NCBI RefSeq assembly: GCF_000425445.1
Contig: NZ_AUDL01000012.1
Location: forward strand, 248,001 to 312,000
Reading direction: 5' to 3'
DNA length: 64,000 nucleotides
Source: Flavobacterium denitrificans DSM 15936
GTDB lineage: Bacteria; Bacteroidota; Bacteroidia; Flavobacteriales; Flavobacteriaceae
The notes under the pieces are model-generated. The model was given only the letters and a program-made list of their open reading frames with translations. It ran no database searches and was not told where the DNA came from. Made by a program: the position numbers and the translations under genes. Shown piece after piece: positions 25,084 through 33,897 of this stretch. Every line of letters begins with the position of its first letter. Position 1 is the first letter of the stretch.

Positions 25084-26229
25084 ATGATTACAACAGCAAA
25101 ACGATTAGACACAGTTGAAGAATACTACTTCTCATCAAAATTAAGAGAAGTTCGTCAGTTGATGTCTGAAGGAAAATCGATCATCAATATGGGAATTGGA
25201 AGCCCTGATTTGAGTCCGTCAAAAGCAGTAATTGAAGCAGTCGCTGCGGCAATTCAAGACGAAAACGGACATGGTTATCAAAGCTATCAGGGATTACCAG
25301 AAATGAGACAAGCGATGGCCGATTTTTATCGTGATCAATTTGGTGTTGAAGTGAATCCGAATAATGAGATTTTACCTCTTATGGGTTCAAAAGAAGGAAT
25401 TATGCACATTTCGTTAGCATTTTTAAATGAAGGCGATCATGTTTTAATTCCGAATCCAGGTTATCCAACTTATACTTCGGTAACCAATTTGGTTCAGGCA
25501 GTTCCGGTTTATTATGATTTGAAAGAAGAAAAAGGATGGGAACCGGATTTTGAAGCTTTAGAAAAATTAGACCTTTCGAAAGTAAAAATTATGTGGCTGG
25601 GATATCCGCACATGCCAACAGGAGCGAGAGGAAGTTTAGCGTTATTTGAAAAATTGGTAGCATTTGCTAAAAAACACAATATCTTATTGATCAACGACAA
25701 TCCGTATAGTTTTGTTTTGAATGATAATCCGATGAGTTTGTTGCAGGTTGAAGGAGCTAAGGATGTAGCTTTAGAATTGAATTCTTTAAGTAAAACATTC
25801 AATATGGCTGGCTGGAGAGTCGGAATGGTTTTAGGAAATCCTGAAATTATCGATGCAGTCCTAAAAGTAAAAAGCAACATGGACAGCGGCATGTATTACG
25901 GAATTCAAAAAGGTGCCATCGCAGCTTTAAAATGTGACAAATCTTGGTTCGAAGATCAAAACAAAGTTTACAGACGCCGTAGAGAATTAACAGAGAAATT
26001 AGCAGAAAAGCTAAACTGTAAAGTATATAAAGAAGGAGTTGGGCTTTTTGTTTGGGCAAAACTTCCGGAAGGAATCGAATCAGCAGAAAAGTTCATTGAC
26101 GAAATATTGTATGAGAAACATATTTTCATCACGCCGGGAACCATTTTCGGGAGCAACGGCGAAGGTTATATCAGATTCTCATTGTGTGTGAAAGAGGAAA
26201 AAGTACAAGAAGCAATCGATAGGTTTTAA
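25084..26229 (+). CDS. PLP-dependent class I/II aminotransferase (aromatic operon)
   Basis: 381 residues, cytoplasmic. Fold-type I features: PNPGYPTYTS near 124, the substrate/PLP Asn-Pro region LLINDNPYSFVL near 200, the Schiff-base lysine in ELNSLSKTFNMAGWRVGM near 232-249, and the C-terminal arginine in GYIRFSLC. In this operon it probably transaminates phenylpyruvate and hydroxyphenylpyruvate to Phe and Tyr (or prephenate to arogenate), but sequence alone does not exclude an aspartate or diaminopimelate aminotransferase. It lies between pheA and tyrA. Confidence 0.88.
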   Translation: MITTAKRLDTVEEYYFSSKLREVRQLMSEGKSIINMGIGSPDLSPSKAVIEAVAAAIQDENGHGYQSYQGLPEMRQAMADFYRDQFGVEVNPNNEILPLMGSKEGIMHISLAFLNEGDHVLIPNPGYPTYTSVTNLVQAVPVYYDLKEEKGWEPDFEALEKLDLSKVKIMWLGYPHMPTGARGSLALFEKLVAFAKKHNILLINDNPYSFVLNDNPMSLLQVEGAKDVALELNSLSKTFNMAGWRVGMVLGNPEIIDAVLKVKSNMDSGMYYGIQKGAIAALKCDKSWFEDQNKVYRRRRELTEKLAEKLNCKVYKEGVGLFVWAKLPEGIESAEKFIDEILYEKHIFITPGTIFGSNGEGYIRFSLCVKEEKVQEAIDRF

Positions 26230-26241
26230 GTATTAAGATTT

Positions 26242-26324
26242 CCTGCAAGGTTTTCAAAACCTTGTAGGTATGGGATTAAAGGCCTTAATTATATAAACCT
26301 ACAAGGTTTTGGAAACCTTGCAGG
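26242..26324. repeat. Nested inverted repeat of AAGGTTTTnAAAACCTT palindromes
   Basis: The left unit CCTGCAAGGTTTTCAAAACC then TTGTAGGT (26242-26269) and the right unit ACCTACAAGGTTTTGGAAAC then CTTGCAGG (26297-26324) are each near-palindromic and are also complementary to each other. It lies within the aromatic operon, between the aminotransferase and tyrA. There is no T tract. Confidence 0.75.
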
Positions 26325-26346
26325 AGATGTAAAGTTCTTATGAAAA

Positions 26347-26443
26347 CGAGAAGCCCTAGCCCTGATAGAAGTGGAAATCCTTTTTTGTCTCGTTTTTTAA
26401 CGAGGCGGAAAAGATTGAAACGGATAGCAGGAAACAGCTTCTA
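26347..26443 (+). ncRNA. Structured RNA-like conserved element in front of tyrA (possible Flavo-1-type RNA)
   Basis: About 95 bases with three nested pairings. The outer AGAAGC (26349-26354) pairs with GCTTCT (26437-26442). The middle AATCCTTTT (26376-26384) pairs with AAAAGATT (26409-26416) with one bulged C. The apical stem is CTCGTT / AACGAG (26389-26394, 26399-26404). Single-stranded patches AGCCCTAGCCCTGATAGAAG and ACGGATAGCAGGAAACAGC look constrained. It resembles, from memory, an element common between flavobacterial genes that may be the Rfam Flavo-1 family. It ends 14 bases before the tyrA ATG, so it may be a cis element or a small RNA. Confidence 0.55.
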
Positions 26444-26455
26444 ATAAAAAGAAAT

Positions 26456-27313
26456 ATGAAAGTATACGTAATAGGAATAGGATTAATAGGTGGTTCGATG
26501 GTGCTGGACATCAAAGACCAACATCCGGATTCGACGATTTTTGGAATCGACAGCAACGAAAAACATTTGCAGGAAGCCATTGATTTAGGAGTTATCGACG
26601 AAGCAGGAAGTTTTGAAGATTTGGCTGAAGCCGATTTTGTAATCGTTTCGGTTCCGGTGGATGTAGCGCTGACGGTTTTGCCTAAAGTTCTGGATGCAGT
26701 CGGAGATAAAACAATTGTTTTTGAAGTTGGATCTACTAAAAAACCAATTTGTGATGTAGTAGCCAATCACCCGAAAAGAAGAAATTTTATTGCCACTCAT
26801 CCGATAGCAGGAACGGAGTTTTCTGGGCCTTCGGCAGCAATAAAAGGTTTGTTTAACGGAAAAACAAACATTATTTGTGAAGTGGAAAAAACCGCTTTCA
26901 AATTGCAGGAAAAAGCGTTACAACTTTTCAGCGAAATAGGAATGAGGATTCGATATATGGATCCGGTTTCGCACGACAAACACATTGCTTATGTTTCGCA
27001 TTTATCGCACATTAGTTCGTTTATGCTCGGGAAAACAGTAATGATCAAAGAAAAAGACGAACAAGATATTTTTGATATGGCGGGAAGTGGATTTGAAAGT
27101 ACCGTTCGTCTGGCAAAAAGTTCACCTGCAATGTGGACACCGATTTTTAAACAAAACAAAGAATACGTTCTGGAAACCTTAGAAGGGTATATTGCAAATT
27201 TAACTCAGTTTAGAGATTTGCTGGCAGACGACAATTACAACGCCATTTTTGAGGAAATGGAAAGCGTAAATAAAATTAGAGAAATATTAAACGGAATAAC
27301 TATAAAAAAGTAA
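26456..27313 (+). CDS. tyrA: Prephenate dehydrogenase
   Basis: 285 residues. Oxidative decarboxylation of prephenate to hydroxyphenylpyruvate for tyrosine. The NAD-binding Rossmann motif MKVYVIGIGLIGGSM lies at the N-terminus (Gly7, Gly9, Gly12), then VPVDV and EVGSTKK. The substrate-site histidine motif ATHPIAGTEFSGP is near 118-130 and the helical dimerisation domain SHDKHIAYVSHLSHISSF near 179-196. It is followed 12 bases later by the DAHP synthase gene. Confidence 0.92.
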   Translation: MKVYVIGIGLIGGSMVLDIKDQHPDSTIFGIDSNEKHLQEAIDLGVIDEAGSFEDLAEADFVIVSVPVDVALTVLPKVLDAVGDKTIVFEVGSTKKPICDVVANHPKRRNFIATHPIAGTEFSGPSAAIKGLFNGKTNIICEVEKTAFKLQEKALQLFSEIGMRIRYMDPVSHDKHIAYVSHLSHISSFMLGKTVMIKEKDEQDIFDMAGSGFESTVRLAKSSPAMWTPIFKQNKEYVLETLEGYIANLTQFRDLLADDNYNAIFEEMESVNKIREILNGITIKK

Positions 27314-27325
27314 ACTATAAAAACG

Positions 27326-28408
27326 ATGGAAAATAAGAAAGAAATGAGAAAGTGGTTAGAGGATTTCAATTTAAATCACCCACTTGTGATAGCTGGACCT
27401 TGTAGTGCAGAAACTGAAGATCAGGTTTTGAAAATTGCTCACGAATTAAAAGATTCAAAAGTAAGCGTATTCAGAGCTGGAATCTGGAAACCAAGAACTC
27501 GTCCGGGAGGATTTGAGGGTGTTGGTGAAATTGGATTAAAATGGTTGCAAAAAGCTAAAGCTGAAACTGGTTTATTAATGGGAACTGAAGTTGCAACTGC
27601 GGCTCACTGTAAACTAGCTTTAGAACACGATATCGACGTATTATGGGTTGGAGCACGTACAACGGCAAACCCTTTCGCAGTTCAAGAAATTGCGGATACG
27701 TTGAAAGGAACTGATAAAATCGTTTTGGTTAAAAACCCTGTAAACCCAGATTTAGCTTTATGGTTAGGTGGTGTTGAGCGTTTACACATGGCTGGAATCG
27801 AGAAATTAGGAGTTATCCACAGAGGTTTCTCTACTTACGAAAAAACAAAATACAGAAACATTCCAGAATGGCAAATTGCTATTGAATTGCAAAATAAATT
27901 CCCTGATTTACCATTAATCATTGATCCATCTCATATTACAGGAGATCGTAAAATGATTTTCGAAGTAACGCAAGAAGCTTTAGACTTGAATTACGATGGT
28001 ATGATTATCGAAACGCACATCGATCCAGACAACGCTTGGTCTGATGCAGCGCAACAAGTAACTCCAGATGCTTTGAAACAAATCATCAAAGATTTGACGA
28101 TCAGAAAAACGGATGATACTACAGATGAGTACAGCCAAAAAATGAAAAAGCTAAGAGCTAACATCGATGTTCTTGACGCTAACTTATTAGAATTGTTAGG
28201 AAAACGTATGAAAGTAGCTGATGAAATTGGTCAAGTTAAAAAAGACGCTAACGTTGCGATTCTTCAAAACAACCGTTGGAACGAAATCTTAGGAAAAATG
28301 ATTTTAGAAGGTGAGAAAAAAGGTCTTACTGAAGAGTTTGTTTTGAGAATGTTCAAAGCAATTCACCAAGAAAGTATTGGTCACCAAGAGAAAATTTTCA
28401 ACGCATAA
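27326..28408 (+). CDS. Bifunctional 3-deoxy-7-phosphoheptulonate synthase / chorismate mutase
   Basis: 360 residues. The N-terminal about 260 residues form a type-Ibeta DAHP synthase barrel: VIAGPCSAETEDQV near 21-34, WKPRTRPGGFEGVG, VGARTTANPF, KNPVNPDL, HRGFSTYEK and IDPSHITGDR (metal and phosphate ligands). The C-terminal about 85 residues (KMKKLRANIDVLDANLLELL and KRMKVADEIGQVKKD) are an AroQ-type chorismate mutase helix bundle. It supplies the pathway at entry and at the Phe/Tyr branch, which explains its place as last gene of this operon. Feedback by prephenate or chorismate is known in related fusions. Confidence 0.93.
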   Translation: MENKKEMRKWLEDFNLNHPLVIAGPCSAETEDQVLKIAHELKDSKVSVFRAGIWKPRTRPGGFEGVGEIGLKWLQKAKAETGLLMGTEVATAAHCKLALEHDIDVLWVGARTTANPFAVQEIADTLKGTDKIVLVKNPVNPDLALWLGGVERLHMAGIEKLGVIHRGFSTYEKTKYRNIPEWQIAIELQNKFPDLPLIIDPSHITGDRKMIFEVTQEALDLNYDGMIIETHIDPDNAWSDAAQQVTPDALKQIIKDLTIRKTDDTTDEYSQKMKKLRANIDVLDANLLELLGKRMKVADEIGQVKKDANVAILQNNRWNEILGKMILEGEKKGLTEEFVLRMFKAIHQESIGHQEKIFNA

Positions 28409-28515
28409 TTTTCTTTAAAATACATAAGTGATATAAGATAATTTAAGATTGACCTTAAAGTTGTTTTTAAGTTTTATTATATCACGAATTTAAAAGTAGA
28501 TTGTTTTTTTATATT

Positions 28516-28551
28516 AAATCCCCAGTGCTTTCGGGCTTTGGGGATTTTTTT
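28516..28551 (+). terminator. Terminator of the aromatic operon
   Basis: Stem AAATCCCCA / TTGGGGATTT with a 13-base loop and a T tract, 108 bases after the DAHP synthase stop. Confidence 0.8.
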
Positions 28552-28589
28552 GTGCTAATTTCAGATAGAAAACAAATCTGCTGATCTGC

Positions 28590-28623
28590 AAAATCTGCGA
28601 GAAAATTTTTGCCCGCAGATTTT
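28590..28623. repeat. Inverted repeat AAAATCTGCG / CGCAGATTTT
   Basis: Perfect 10-base arms between the convergent aromatic operon and the sialidase-like gene. The core resembles other intergenic AATCTG repeats in the window. Confidence 0.6.
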
Positions 28624-28673
28624 ACGCTGTGTATTAAGCTGTACACAATTTATGAGCTTTGATATTGTGCTGA

Positions 28674-29723
28674 TTAATTTAAATTGAATGTAGTATGTTT
28701 GATGTACTTTCTATCATAAGTATATAAAACATGTACTTTTTTATCAGTAGTCTGAATGATAGCTGGGTAACTGAATTCGCCTTTTTCCTGTTTTTCCAGA
28801 TCAAATAATTTTTTCCAGTTCAGACCATCTTTCGAATATTCTACGTCCAAAATATTTCTTCCGTTAAACCAGTCTTTTCCTTGCGGTAATGGATTATTCA
28901 CCAATAAAAAAAGGTTTTTATTTATGGTTAAAGCATCTATACCTGAATTGGAATTGATCACATTGATTGTATTGGTTCTAATCCAGCTTTTCCCATTATC
29001 TCCAGACCAGCTTGAAACTATTTTATTGTGTTTGCTTCGGGATAACATCTGAATATCCGTCGCATTATGAATTAAAAATGTCGGCTGAATAGCATTAAAG
29101 TTCTGATTGTTTTCTACCGCTATTTTCTTCCAAGAATCAGTTGCTTCTGTGTATTCTTCAACATGAATTCTCCATTCGTCAGTAGTAACGCTTTCTGTAC
29201 TACTCCCGCATAAAATTACGCCTGGAGTAGTTTCAATTGGTTTATTGCGAATTGGGCCGTAAATTCCTTCTGGAAGGTATTTTGGTTCTCCCCAAGTTGT
29301 TCCGTTATCTTTGGAAACAATCATAGCGCCAAACCATTCTCTTGGATTTTTTCCTACTTTGTAAAACAAATATAAATTCTGGCTTTTAGCTTTAAAAAGA
29401 ACCGGATTCCAGCAAGGGAGTGTATCAGCACCTTTTATTAGGGGATGAATCAATTCTTTTGGAGCTGACCATTTTTTATCTTTATAAGCTGAAATATAAA
29501 TTCCGACATCTTTTGAACCTTCATATTTTCCTCCAAACCAAGCAGCTAAAATCTCATTTGGCTTGTATTCTACTAAAGTTGATGCGTGGCTGTTTGTCGT
29601 CGCAGGTGGATCTGCAATATAATTGCTTTCTATATTAATTGCTTTTGTCTGTGCTTTCAATCCGTTAGAAATAAGAAAGATGGCTAATAAAGCTGTTACA
29701 GCACATTTTGTTTTCAATATCAT
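28674..29723 (-). CDS. Secreted sialidase-like BNR-repeat protein
   Basis: 349 residues from the ATG at 29721-29723, which opens a clear signal peptide (MILKTKCAVTALLAIFLISN ending KAQ). The frame is open to 29786, but those 21 extra residues have no signal character, so I prefer the internal start. The body has the six-bladed propeller pattern of BNR_2 proteins: SHASTLVEYKPNEILAAWFG, and Asp-box-like turns SKDNGTTWG, SGDNGKSWI and SKDGLNWK. An acid pair and arginines (GPIRNKP, DEWRIHVEEY) are present, but substrate specificity is not clear. It may act on sialic acid-like or other glycans in the periplasm. Confidence 0.8.
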   Translation of the reverse strand: MILKTKCAVTALLAIFLISNGLKAQTKAINIESNYIADPPATTNSHASTLVEYKPNEILAAWFGGKYEGSKDVGIYISAYKDKKWSAPKELIHPLIKGADTLPCWNPVLFKAKSQNLYLFYKVGKNPREWFGAMIVSKDNGTTWGEPKYLPEGIYGPIRNKPIETTPGVILCGSSTESVTTDEWRIHVEEYTEATDSWKKIAVENNQNFNAIQPTFLIHNATDIQMLSRSKHNKIVSSWSGDNGKSWIRTNTINVINSNSGIDALTINKNLFLLVNNPLPQGKDWFNGRNILDVEYSKDGLNWKKLFDLEKQEKGEFSYPAIIQTTDKKVHVLYTYDRKYIKHTTFNLN

Positions 29724-29867
29724 TTTATTCTTTTTTTGAGATGTAATAGAAAAATGATGCAGATTTTTAAATCCATCATTTAACATTTTACTTTTATTTA
29801 CTCGTTGAATATAATGAAATAATTTGATATGATTTACCAGGTTACTAAAGATAAATGGATATGTTGA

Positions 29868-30239
29868 ATTCAGATTAAAGTTGTTCTTTTTGATGACATT
29901 CTTATTTTAAAACCGTCAAAAGTTAGTTTCTCCCAAAAAAAACCGGAGAAGATTTTTTTAGTTACAGTTGCCGATACTTCGGCAAAAATTGGCGGTAGAT
30001 TTTCTAAAGATTTTACAGAAGGTTATGGACCAGAGCAATATATAATTCGAAATGCGGTGAAAGGGAAATATCAAATTAAAACCAATTATTTTGGAGAAAC
30101 TGAATTAACTGAAAATGGTCCAGCAACTTTAATGGTTGAGATTTATACAACAAAGGCTGGAAAAACTTCCAGAACTTTGAAAACAATTCAGTTGGGAAAA
30201 GTAAAAGAAAATGATGTTTTAGCTGAAATTATTTGGTAA
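29868..30239 (+). pseudogene. N-terminally truncated DUF2135-domain remnant
   Basis: An open frame from 29868 to the TAA at 30237-30239 encodes IGGRFSKDFTEGYGPEQYII followed by RNAVKGKYQIKTNYFGETEL. This is the C-terminal half of a DUF2135 domain (GG-x-S-D-T-x-GYGPE...A-x-G-x-Y-x-I-x-x-NY-G). There is no ATG in frame before the conserved part; the only late start is GTG at 30057, inside the domain. An in-frame TGA precedes the frame at 29865. It is best read as a decayed gene fragment. The intact family members are large secreted or VIT-associated proteins. Confidence 0.65.
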
Positions 30240-30371
30240 TATTCGGGAATTCCAAAGCTTAGATTTCAAATTTAAAAGGCGAAATTGCGTTGTTCCATTC
30301 TAAAAACGTAATTTTGCCTTTTATTTTTTAGAATAATCTAAAATCTAAAATCAGAAATCTAAAGTATAAGA

Positions 30372-31349
30372 ATGACAGGAACCGTTTACAAATCTACAGG
30401 AAGCTGGTATACCGTAAAATCTGAAAAAGGAGATTTTATTGAATGCCGTATGAAAGGGAAATTTAGAATTAAAGGTATCAAAAGTACCAACCCTATTGCT
30501 GTAGGCGATATTGTCGATTATGAATTGGAGGAAACTTCAGATGCTGTTACCGGAATGATTCATAATATTCACGAAAGAAAAAACTATATCGTTCGTAAAT
30601 CGGTTAATTTGTCTAAGCAGATTCATATTATTGCTTCAAATATCGATCAGGTATTTTTATTGGTCACAATCGATAATCCGCCAACAACAACCAGTTTTAT
30701 TGACCGTTTTTTGGTAACCGCCGAAGCATACGGAATTGAAGCGATTCTGATTTTTAATAAAATCGATACGCTGAATGATCAGACTTTAGATGATCAGCTT
30801 TATCTGCAGCACATTTATCAGGAAATTGGATATAAATGTCTCCGAATTTCATCGACAGAAAATAAAGGAGTTGATAAACTCAAAGAAATGATGATTGGCA
30901 AAGTCAGTATGTTTTCTGGACATTCTGGTGTTGGAAAATCAACTTTGGTCAATGCGATGGAACCAAGTCTTCATTTAAAAACTACCGTAATTTCAGAACA
31001 AAGCAAGCAAGGTCAGCATACGACTACTTTTGCCGAAATGTATGATTTGTCTTTTGATGCCCGAATTATTGATACTCCTGGAATCAAAGGTTTTGGAATT
31101 GTGGATATGGAGCCAACAGAAATCAGCGGTTATTTTCCGGAATTCTTTAAATTAAAAGATCAATGCAAGTTTAACAACTGTTTACATAAAGAAGAACCGC
31201 ATTGTGCCATAAAAGCGGCTTTGGAAAAAGATGAAATTGCTTGGTCACGCTACAACAGTTATCTAAAAATCCTTGAAGGCGATGAAGAACATTACCGTAC
31301 AGACACGTATGGCGAAGATCGCGCCGCGAGTGATGAAACGAGGAAATAA
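30372..31349 (+). CDS. rsgA: Ribosome small-subunit-dependent GTPase A
   Basis: 325 residues. A 30S maturation GTPase. An N-terminal OB domain (TGTVYKSTGSWYTVKSEKGD, IKGIKSTNPIAVGDIVDYEL) precedes a circularly permuted GTPase domain with IFNKIDTL (G4), ISSTENKG (G5), P-loop GHSGVGKSTLVNAM near 184-197, QHTTTF switch I and DTPGIKGFG (G3). The C-terminal zinc cluster is CKFNNCLHKEEPHC. Length and order are normal. It is followed by a hairpin of short-period repeats and then dtd. Confidence 0.94.
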   Translation: MTGTVYKSTGSWYTVKSEKGDFIECRMKGKFRIKGIKSTNPIAVGDIVDYELEETSDAVTGMIHNIHERKNYIVRKSVNLSKQIHIIASNIDQVFLLVTIDNPPTTTSFIDRFLVTAEAYGIEAILIFNKIDTLNDQTLDDQLYLQHIYQEIGYKCLRISSTENKGVDKLKEMMIGKVSMFSGHSGVGKSTLVNAMEPSLHLKTTVISEQSKQGQHTTTFAEMYDLSFDARIIDTPGIKGFGIVDMEPTEISGYFPEFFKLKDQCKFNNCLHKEEPHCAIKAALEKDEIAWSRYNSYLKILEGDEEHYRTDTYGEDRAASDETRK

Positions 31350-31355
31350 AAATTA

Positions 31356-31430
31356 GTCAAAAGTCAAAAGTCGAATGTCATAAAGTTTTTAGAAACTTAC
31401 GAGACTTTCGACTTTTGACTTTCAACTTTT
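31356..31430. repeat. Hairpin of AGTCAAA heptads between rsgA and dtd
   Basis: The left arm GTCAAAAGTCAAAAGTCGAA and right arm TTCGACTTTTGACTTTCAAC (then TTTT) are complementary over about 20 bases with one mismatch. An inner AAGTTT / AAACTT pair follows. The arms themselves repeat with period 7. Confidence 0.75.
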
Positions 31431-31442
31431 AGACTTAAATAA

Positions 31443-31895
31443 ATGAGAATTGTTATTCAAAGAGTTTCCGAAGCATCAGTAGCTGTGGATGGTCAAAAAA
31501 CTGCAGATATTAAAAAAGGTTTATTAATATTAGTAGGGATAGAAGATGCAGATACACAGGAAGATATTGACTGGCTATCTGGGAAAATCGTAAAAATGAG
31601 AATTTTTGGAGACGAAAATGATGTCATGAACTGCTCGGTTCAGGATATTGATGGTGATATCATTGCTGTCAGCCAGTTTACACTTCACGCCTCTACAAAA
31701 AAAGGAAACCGTCCTTCGTACATAAAAGCTGCCAAACCAGATTTTGCTATTCCGATGTATGAAAATTTCGTAAAAACGTTAGAAAAAGAATTTGGAAAAA
31801 AAATTCAAACCGGAATTTTTGGCGCCGATATGAAAGTCAGCTTATTAAATGACGGACCTGTAACAATTGTTATGGACAGCAAAAACAGAGAGTAA
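31443..31895 (+). CDS. dtd: D-aminoacyl-tRNA deacylase
   Basis: 150 residues, normal length. It removes D-amino acids (and glycine mischarged on tRNA-Ala) from tRNA. The hallmark motifs are present: RIVIQRVSEASV at the start, ISQFTLHAST-like segment AVSQFTLHASTKKGNRPSY near 77-96, and the C-terminal NDGPVTIVMDS near 135-146, where Gly-Pro forms the cis turn of the active site. Confidence 0.94.
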   Translation: MRIVIQRVSEASVAVDGQKTADIKKGLLILVGIEDADTQEDIDWLSGKIVKMRIFGDENDVMNCSVQDIDGDIIAVSQFTLHASTKKGNRPSYIKAAKPDFAIPMYENFVKTLEKEFGKKIQTGIFGADMKVSLLNDGPVTIVMDSKNRE

Positions 31896-31934
31896 AAAAA
31901 TATAAACAAATGTTAAGAATTTCTGAAAATAATA

Positions 31935-31942
31935 TATATTTG
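31935..31942 (+). promoter_or_regulatory. -7 box (TATATTTG) for the DUF3857 cluster
   Basis: An exact TAnnTTTG match 16 bases before the ATG at 31959. The -33 region has no clear TTTG. Confidence 0.45.
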
Positions 31943-31958
31943 GAGAAATTACTTACTA

Positions 31959-33866
31959 ATGAAAACCACCTTTTTTGCGTTATTTTTATTCTTAATTACC
32001 TTTAATTCTTTTGCCCAAAAGGCGAATTATACCATTACTTCAATTCCTGACAGTTTAAAACAAAATGCAAATGCAGTTGTTCGGTTGGATCAAATGGATA
32101 TCACAATTGCTTCACAACGAAGCATGAATGTCAAGAAACAAAGAGTCATAACCGTTTTAAATGATAAAGGTCTTAGTGATATTGAGGCTTTTGAACATTA
32201 TGACAAAACAACTTTGATAAACAGCATTGAAGCTATTGTTTATGATGCGGCCGGTAATGAAATCAAAAAAATAAAGCGAAAAGATTTTAGGGATCAAAGC
32301 GCAGTAAGCGGCAGTACACTTTTCTCAGACAGCAGAGTAGTTTATTTAAATTACACACCAATCTCATATCCTTTTACGATTGCTTATACTTGTGAAACCC
32401 AAACTTCAAATACTGCTTTTATACCAACATGGTATTTTTTGGGCGGTTACAATGTAAGTATCGAAAAATGTGTTCTGAATGTTGCTTTTCCAAGCGATTT
32501 AGGTTTCAAGAAAAAAGAATTTCAGTTTGCAGGATTTAATATAAAAAAGACAGAAGAAACTACTACGAAACTAAGTTATGTAGCACAGAATATTTTAGCG
32601 CAAAAAGCAGAAGATTTGAGTCCGTCTCCAGGTGATTTGTTTCCAAAAATTATAATGGGTTTAGAAAAATTTCATTTAGAAGGTGTTGACGGAACGGCAA
32701 CAACTTGGGAAGCATTTGGCAAATGGTATGGAGATAAAATTCTTACTGGAACTACTACTTTGCCAGAAGAAACCAAAGCTAAAATGAAAGCGCTTGTAGG
32801 TGATGAAAAAGATCCAATCAAAAAAGCAAAAATCATTTATGATTATGTCCAAAAAAAATCACGTTATGTAAACATTGCAATCGGTATTGGCGGTTGGAAA
32901 CCAATGCAGGCAAGCGACGTTGATCGTTTAGGATATGGCGATTGCAAAGCATTGTCAAATTACACTAAAGCGCTATTGCAGGCAGTGGACGTGCCTTCTT
33001 ATAATACAATTTTATATGGTGACCGTTACAAATCTAATATTCAATCTGATTTTGTTTCGATGCAAGGAAATCATATGATATTAGCAATTCCGAATGGAGA
33101 TAATTATACTTGGCTGGAATGTACAAGCCAAGATGATCCGTTTGGGTATCAAGGAACTTTTACGGATGACCGTGATGTTTTGGTCGTAAAACCAGAAGGT
33201 GGTCAAATTGTTCGAACAAAAGTATATGACGACAAAGGCAATACCCAAAAAGATAAAGGGATTTATGCAATTGATGAAAATGGAAATTTTTCTGGTTCAA
33301 TTTCAATTGTGTCTGAAGGTTCTCAATACAATGAGAAATTTAGAATCGAGGCGTATCAGCCAACAGAAAAAGAATCACATTACAAAGAGTATTGGGACAA
33401 TATCAATAATTTGAAATTAGGAAAAATTGCTTTTGCAAACGATAAGGAAAATATTCGTTTTACAGAAGACGTACAGTTAAGCGCGATAAATTATGCTTCG
33501 ATTTCTGCAAATAAAATGATTTTCGCCATTGATGTTTTCAATCAAAATAATCATAGTGTGAAACGCATCAGAAATAGAAAAAATCCATTCCAAATTCAAC
33601 GTGGCTATTTAGATTCTGATGAAATCGAAGTGAATCTTCCGGCAGGTTTTACAATCGAATTTCTTCCTGAGAATTATGAACTGAAAGGGAAATTTGGTGA
33701 ATATAAAACTGAAATCATTAAAAAAGACAATAACAAGCTTATTTACAAAAGAAGCATGTTTTTGAATAAAGGAAAATATTCAAATAAAGAATATGATGAA
33801 TATCGTCTGTTTATGGAACAGATTTCAAAAAACGATAATGCCAAAATCATTTTAACCAAAAACTAA
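31959..33866 (+). CDS. DUF3857/transglutaminase-like secreted protein 1 (catalytic Cys present)
   Basis: 635 residues with a signal peptide (MKTTFFALFLFLITFNSFAQ). The N-terminal half is the DUF3857 beta domain (VRLDQMDITIASQRSMNVKK, DKTTLINSIEAIVYDAAGNE). A transglutaminase-like domain follows with the nucleophile in GYGDCKALSNY (Cys329), a histidine in GNHMILAIP near 370 and WLECTSQDDP for the acidic region. The C-terminal DUF3858-like strand region follows. Among the four tandem paralogues it is the most divergent and the one with the most complete triad. It is probably periplasmic; the substrate is unknown. Confidence 0.8.
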   Translation: MKTTFFALFLFLITFNSFAQKANYTITSIPDSLKQNANAVVRLDQMDITIASQRSMNVKKQRVITVLNDKGLSDIEAFEHYDKTTLINSIEAIVYDAAGNEIKKIKRKDFRDQSAVSGSTLFSDSRVVYLNYTPISYPFTIAYTCETQTSNTAFIPTWYFLGGYNVSIEKCVLNVAFPSDLGFKKKEFQFAGFNIKKTEETTTKLSYVAQNILAQKAEDLSPSPGDLFPKIIMGLEKFHLEGVDGTATTWEAFGKWYGDKILTGTTTLPEETKAKMKALVGDEKDPIKKAKIIYDYVQKKSRYVNIAIGIGGWKPMQASDVDRLGYGDCKALSNYTKALLQAVDVPSYNTILYGDRYKSNIQSDFVSMQGNHMILAIPNGDNYTWLECTSQDDPFGYQGTFTDDRDVLVVKPEGGQIVRTKVYDDKGNTQKDKGIYAIDENGNFSGSISIVSEGSQYNEKFRIEAYQPTEKESHYKEYWDNINNLKLGKIAFANDKENIRFTEDVQLSAINYASISANKMIFAIDVFNQNNHSVKRIRNRKNPFQIQRGYLDSDEIEVNLPAGFTIEFLPENYELKGKFGEYKTEIIKKDNNKLIYKRSMFLNKGKYSNKEYDEYRLFMEQISKNDNAKIILTKN

Positions 33867-33897
33867 CAAATAATAAACCAAGAACTAACCCCACCAA

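Noticed and set aside
26356..26766. Minus-strand ORF of 136 residues against tyrA
   Set aside because: Ser/Thr/Lys-rich antisense of tyrA that also runs through the structured element. No independent support.
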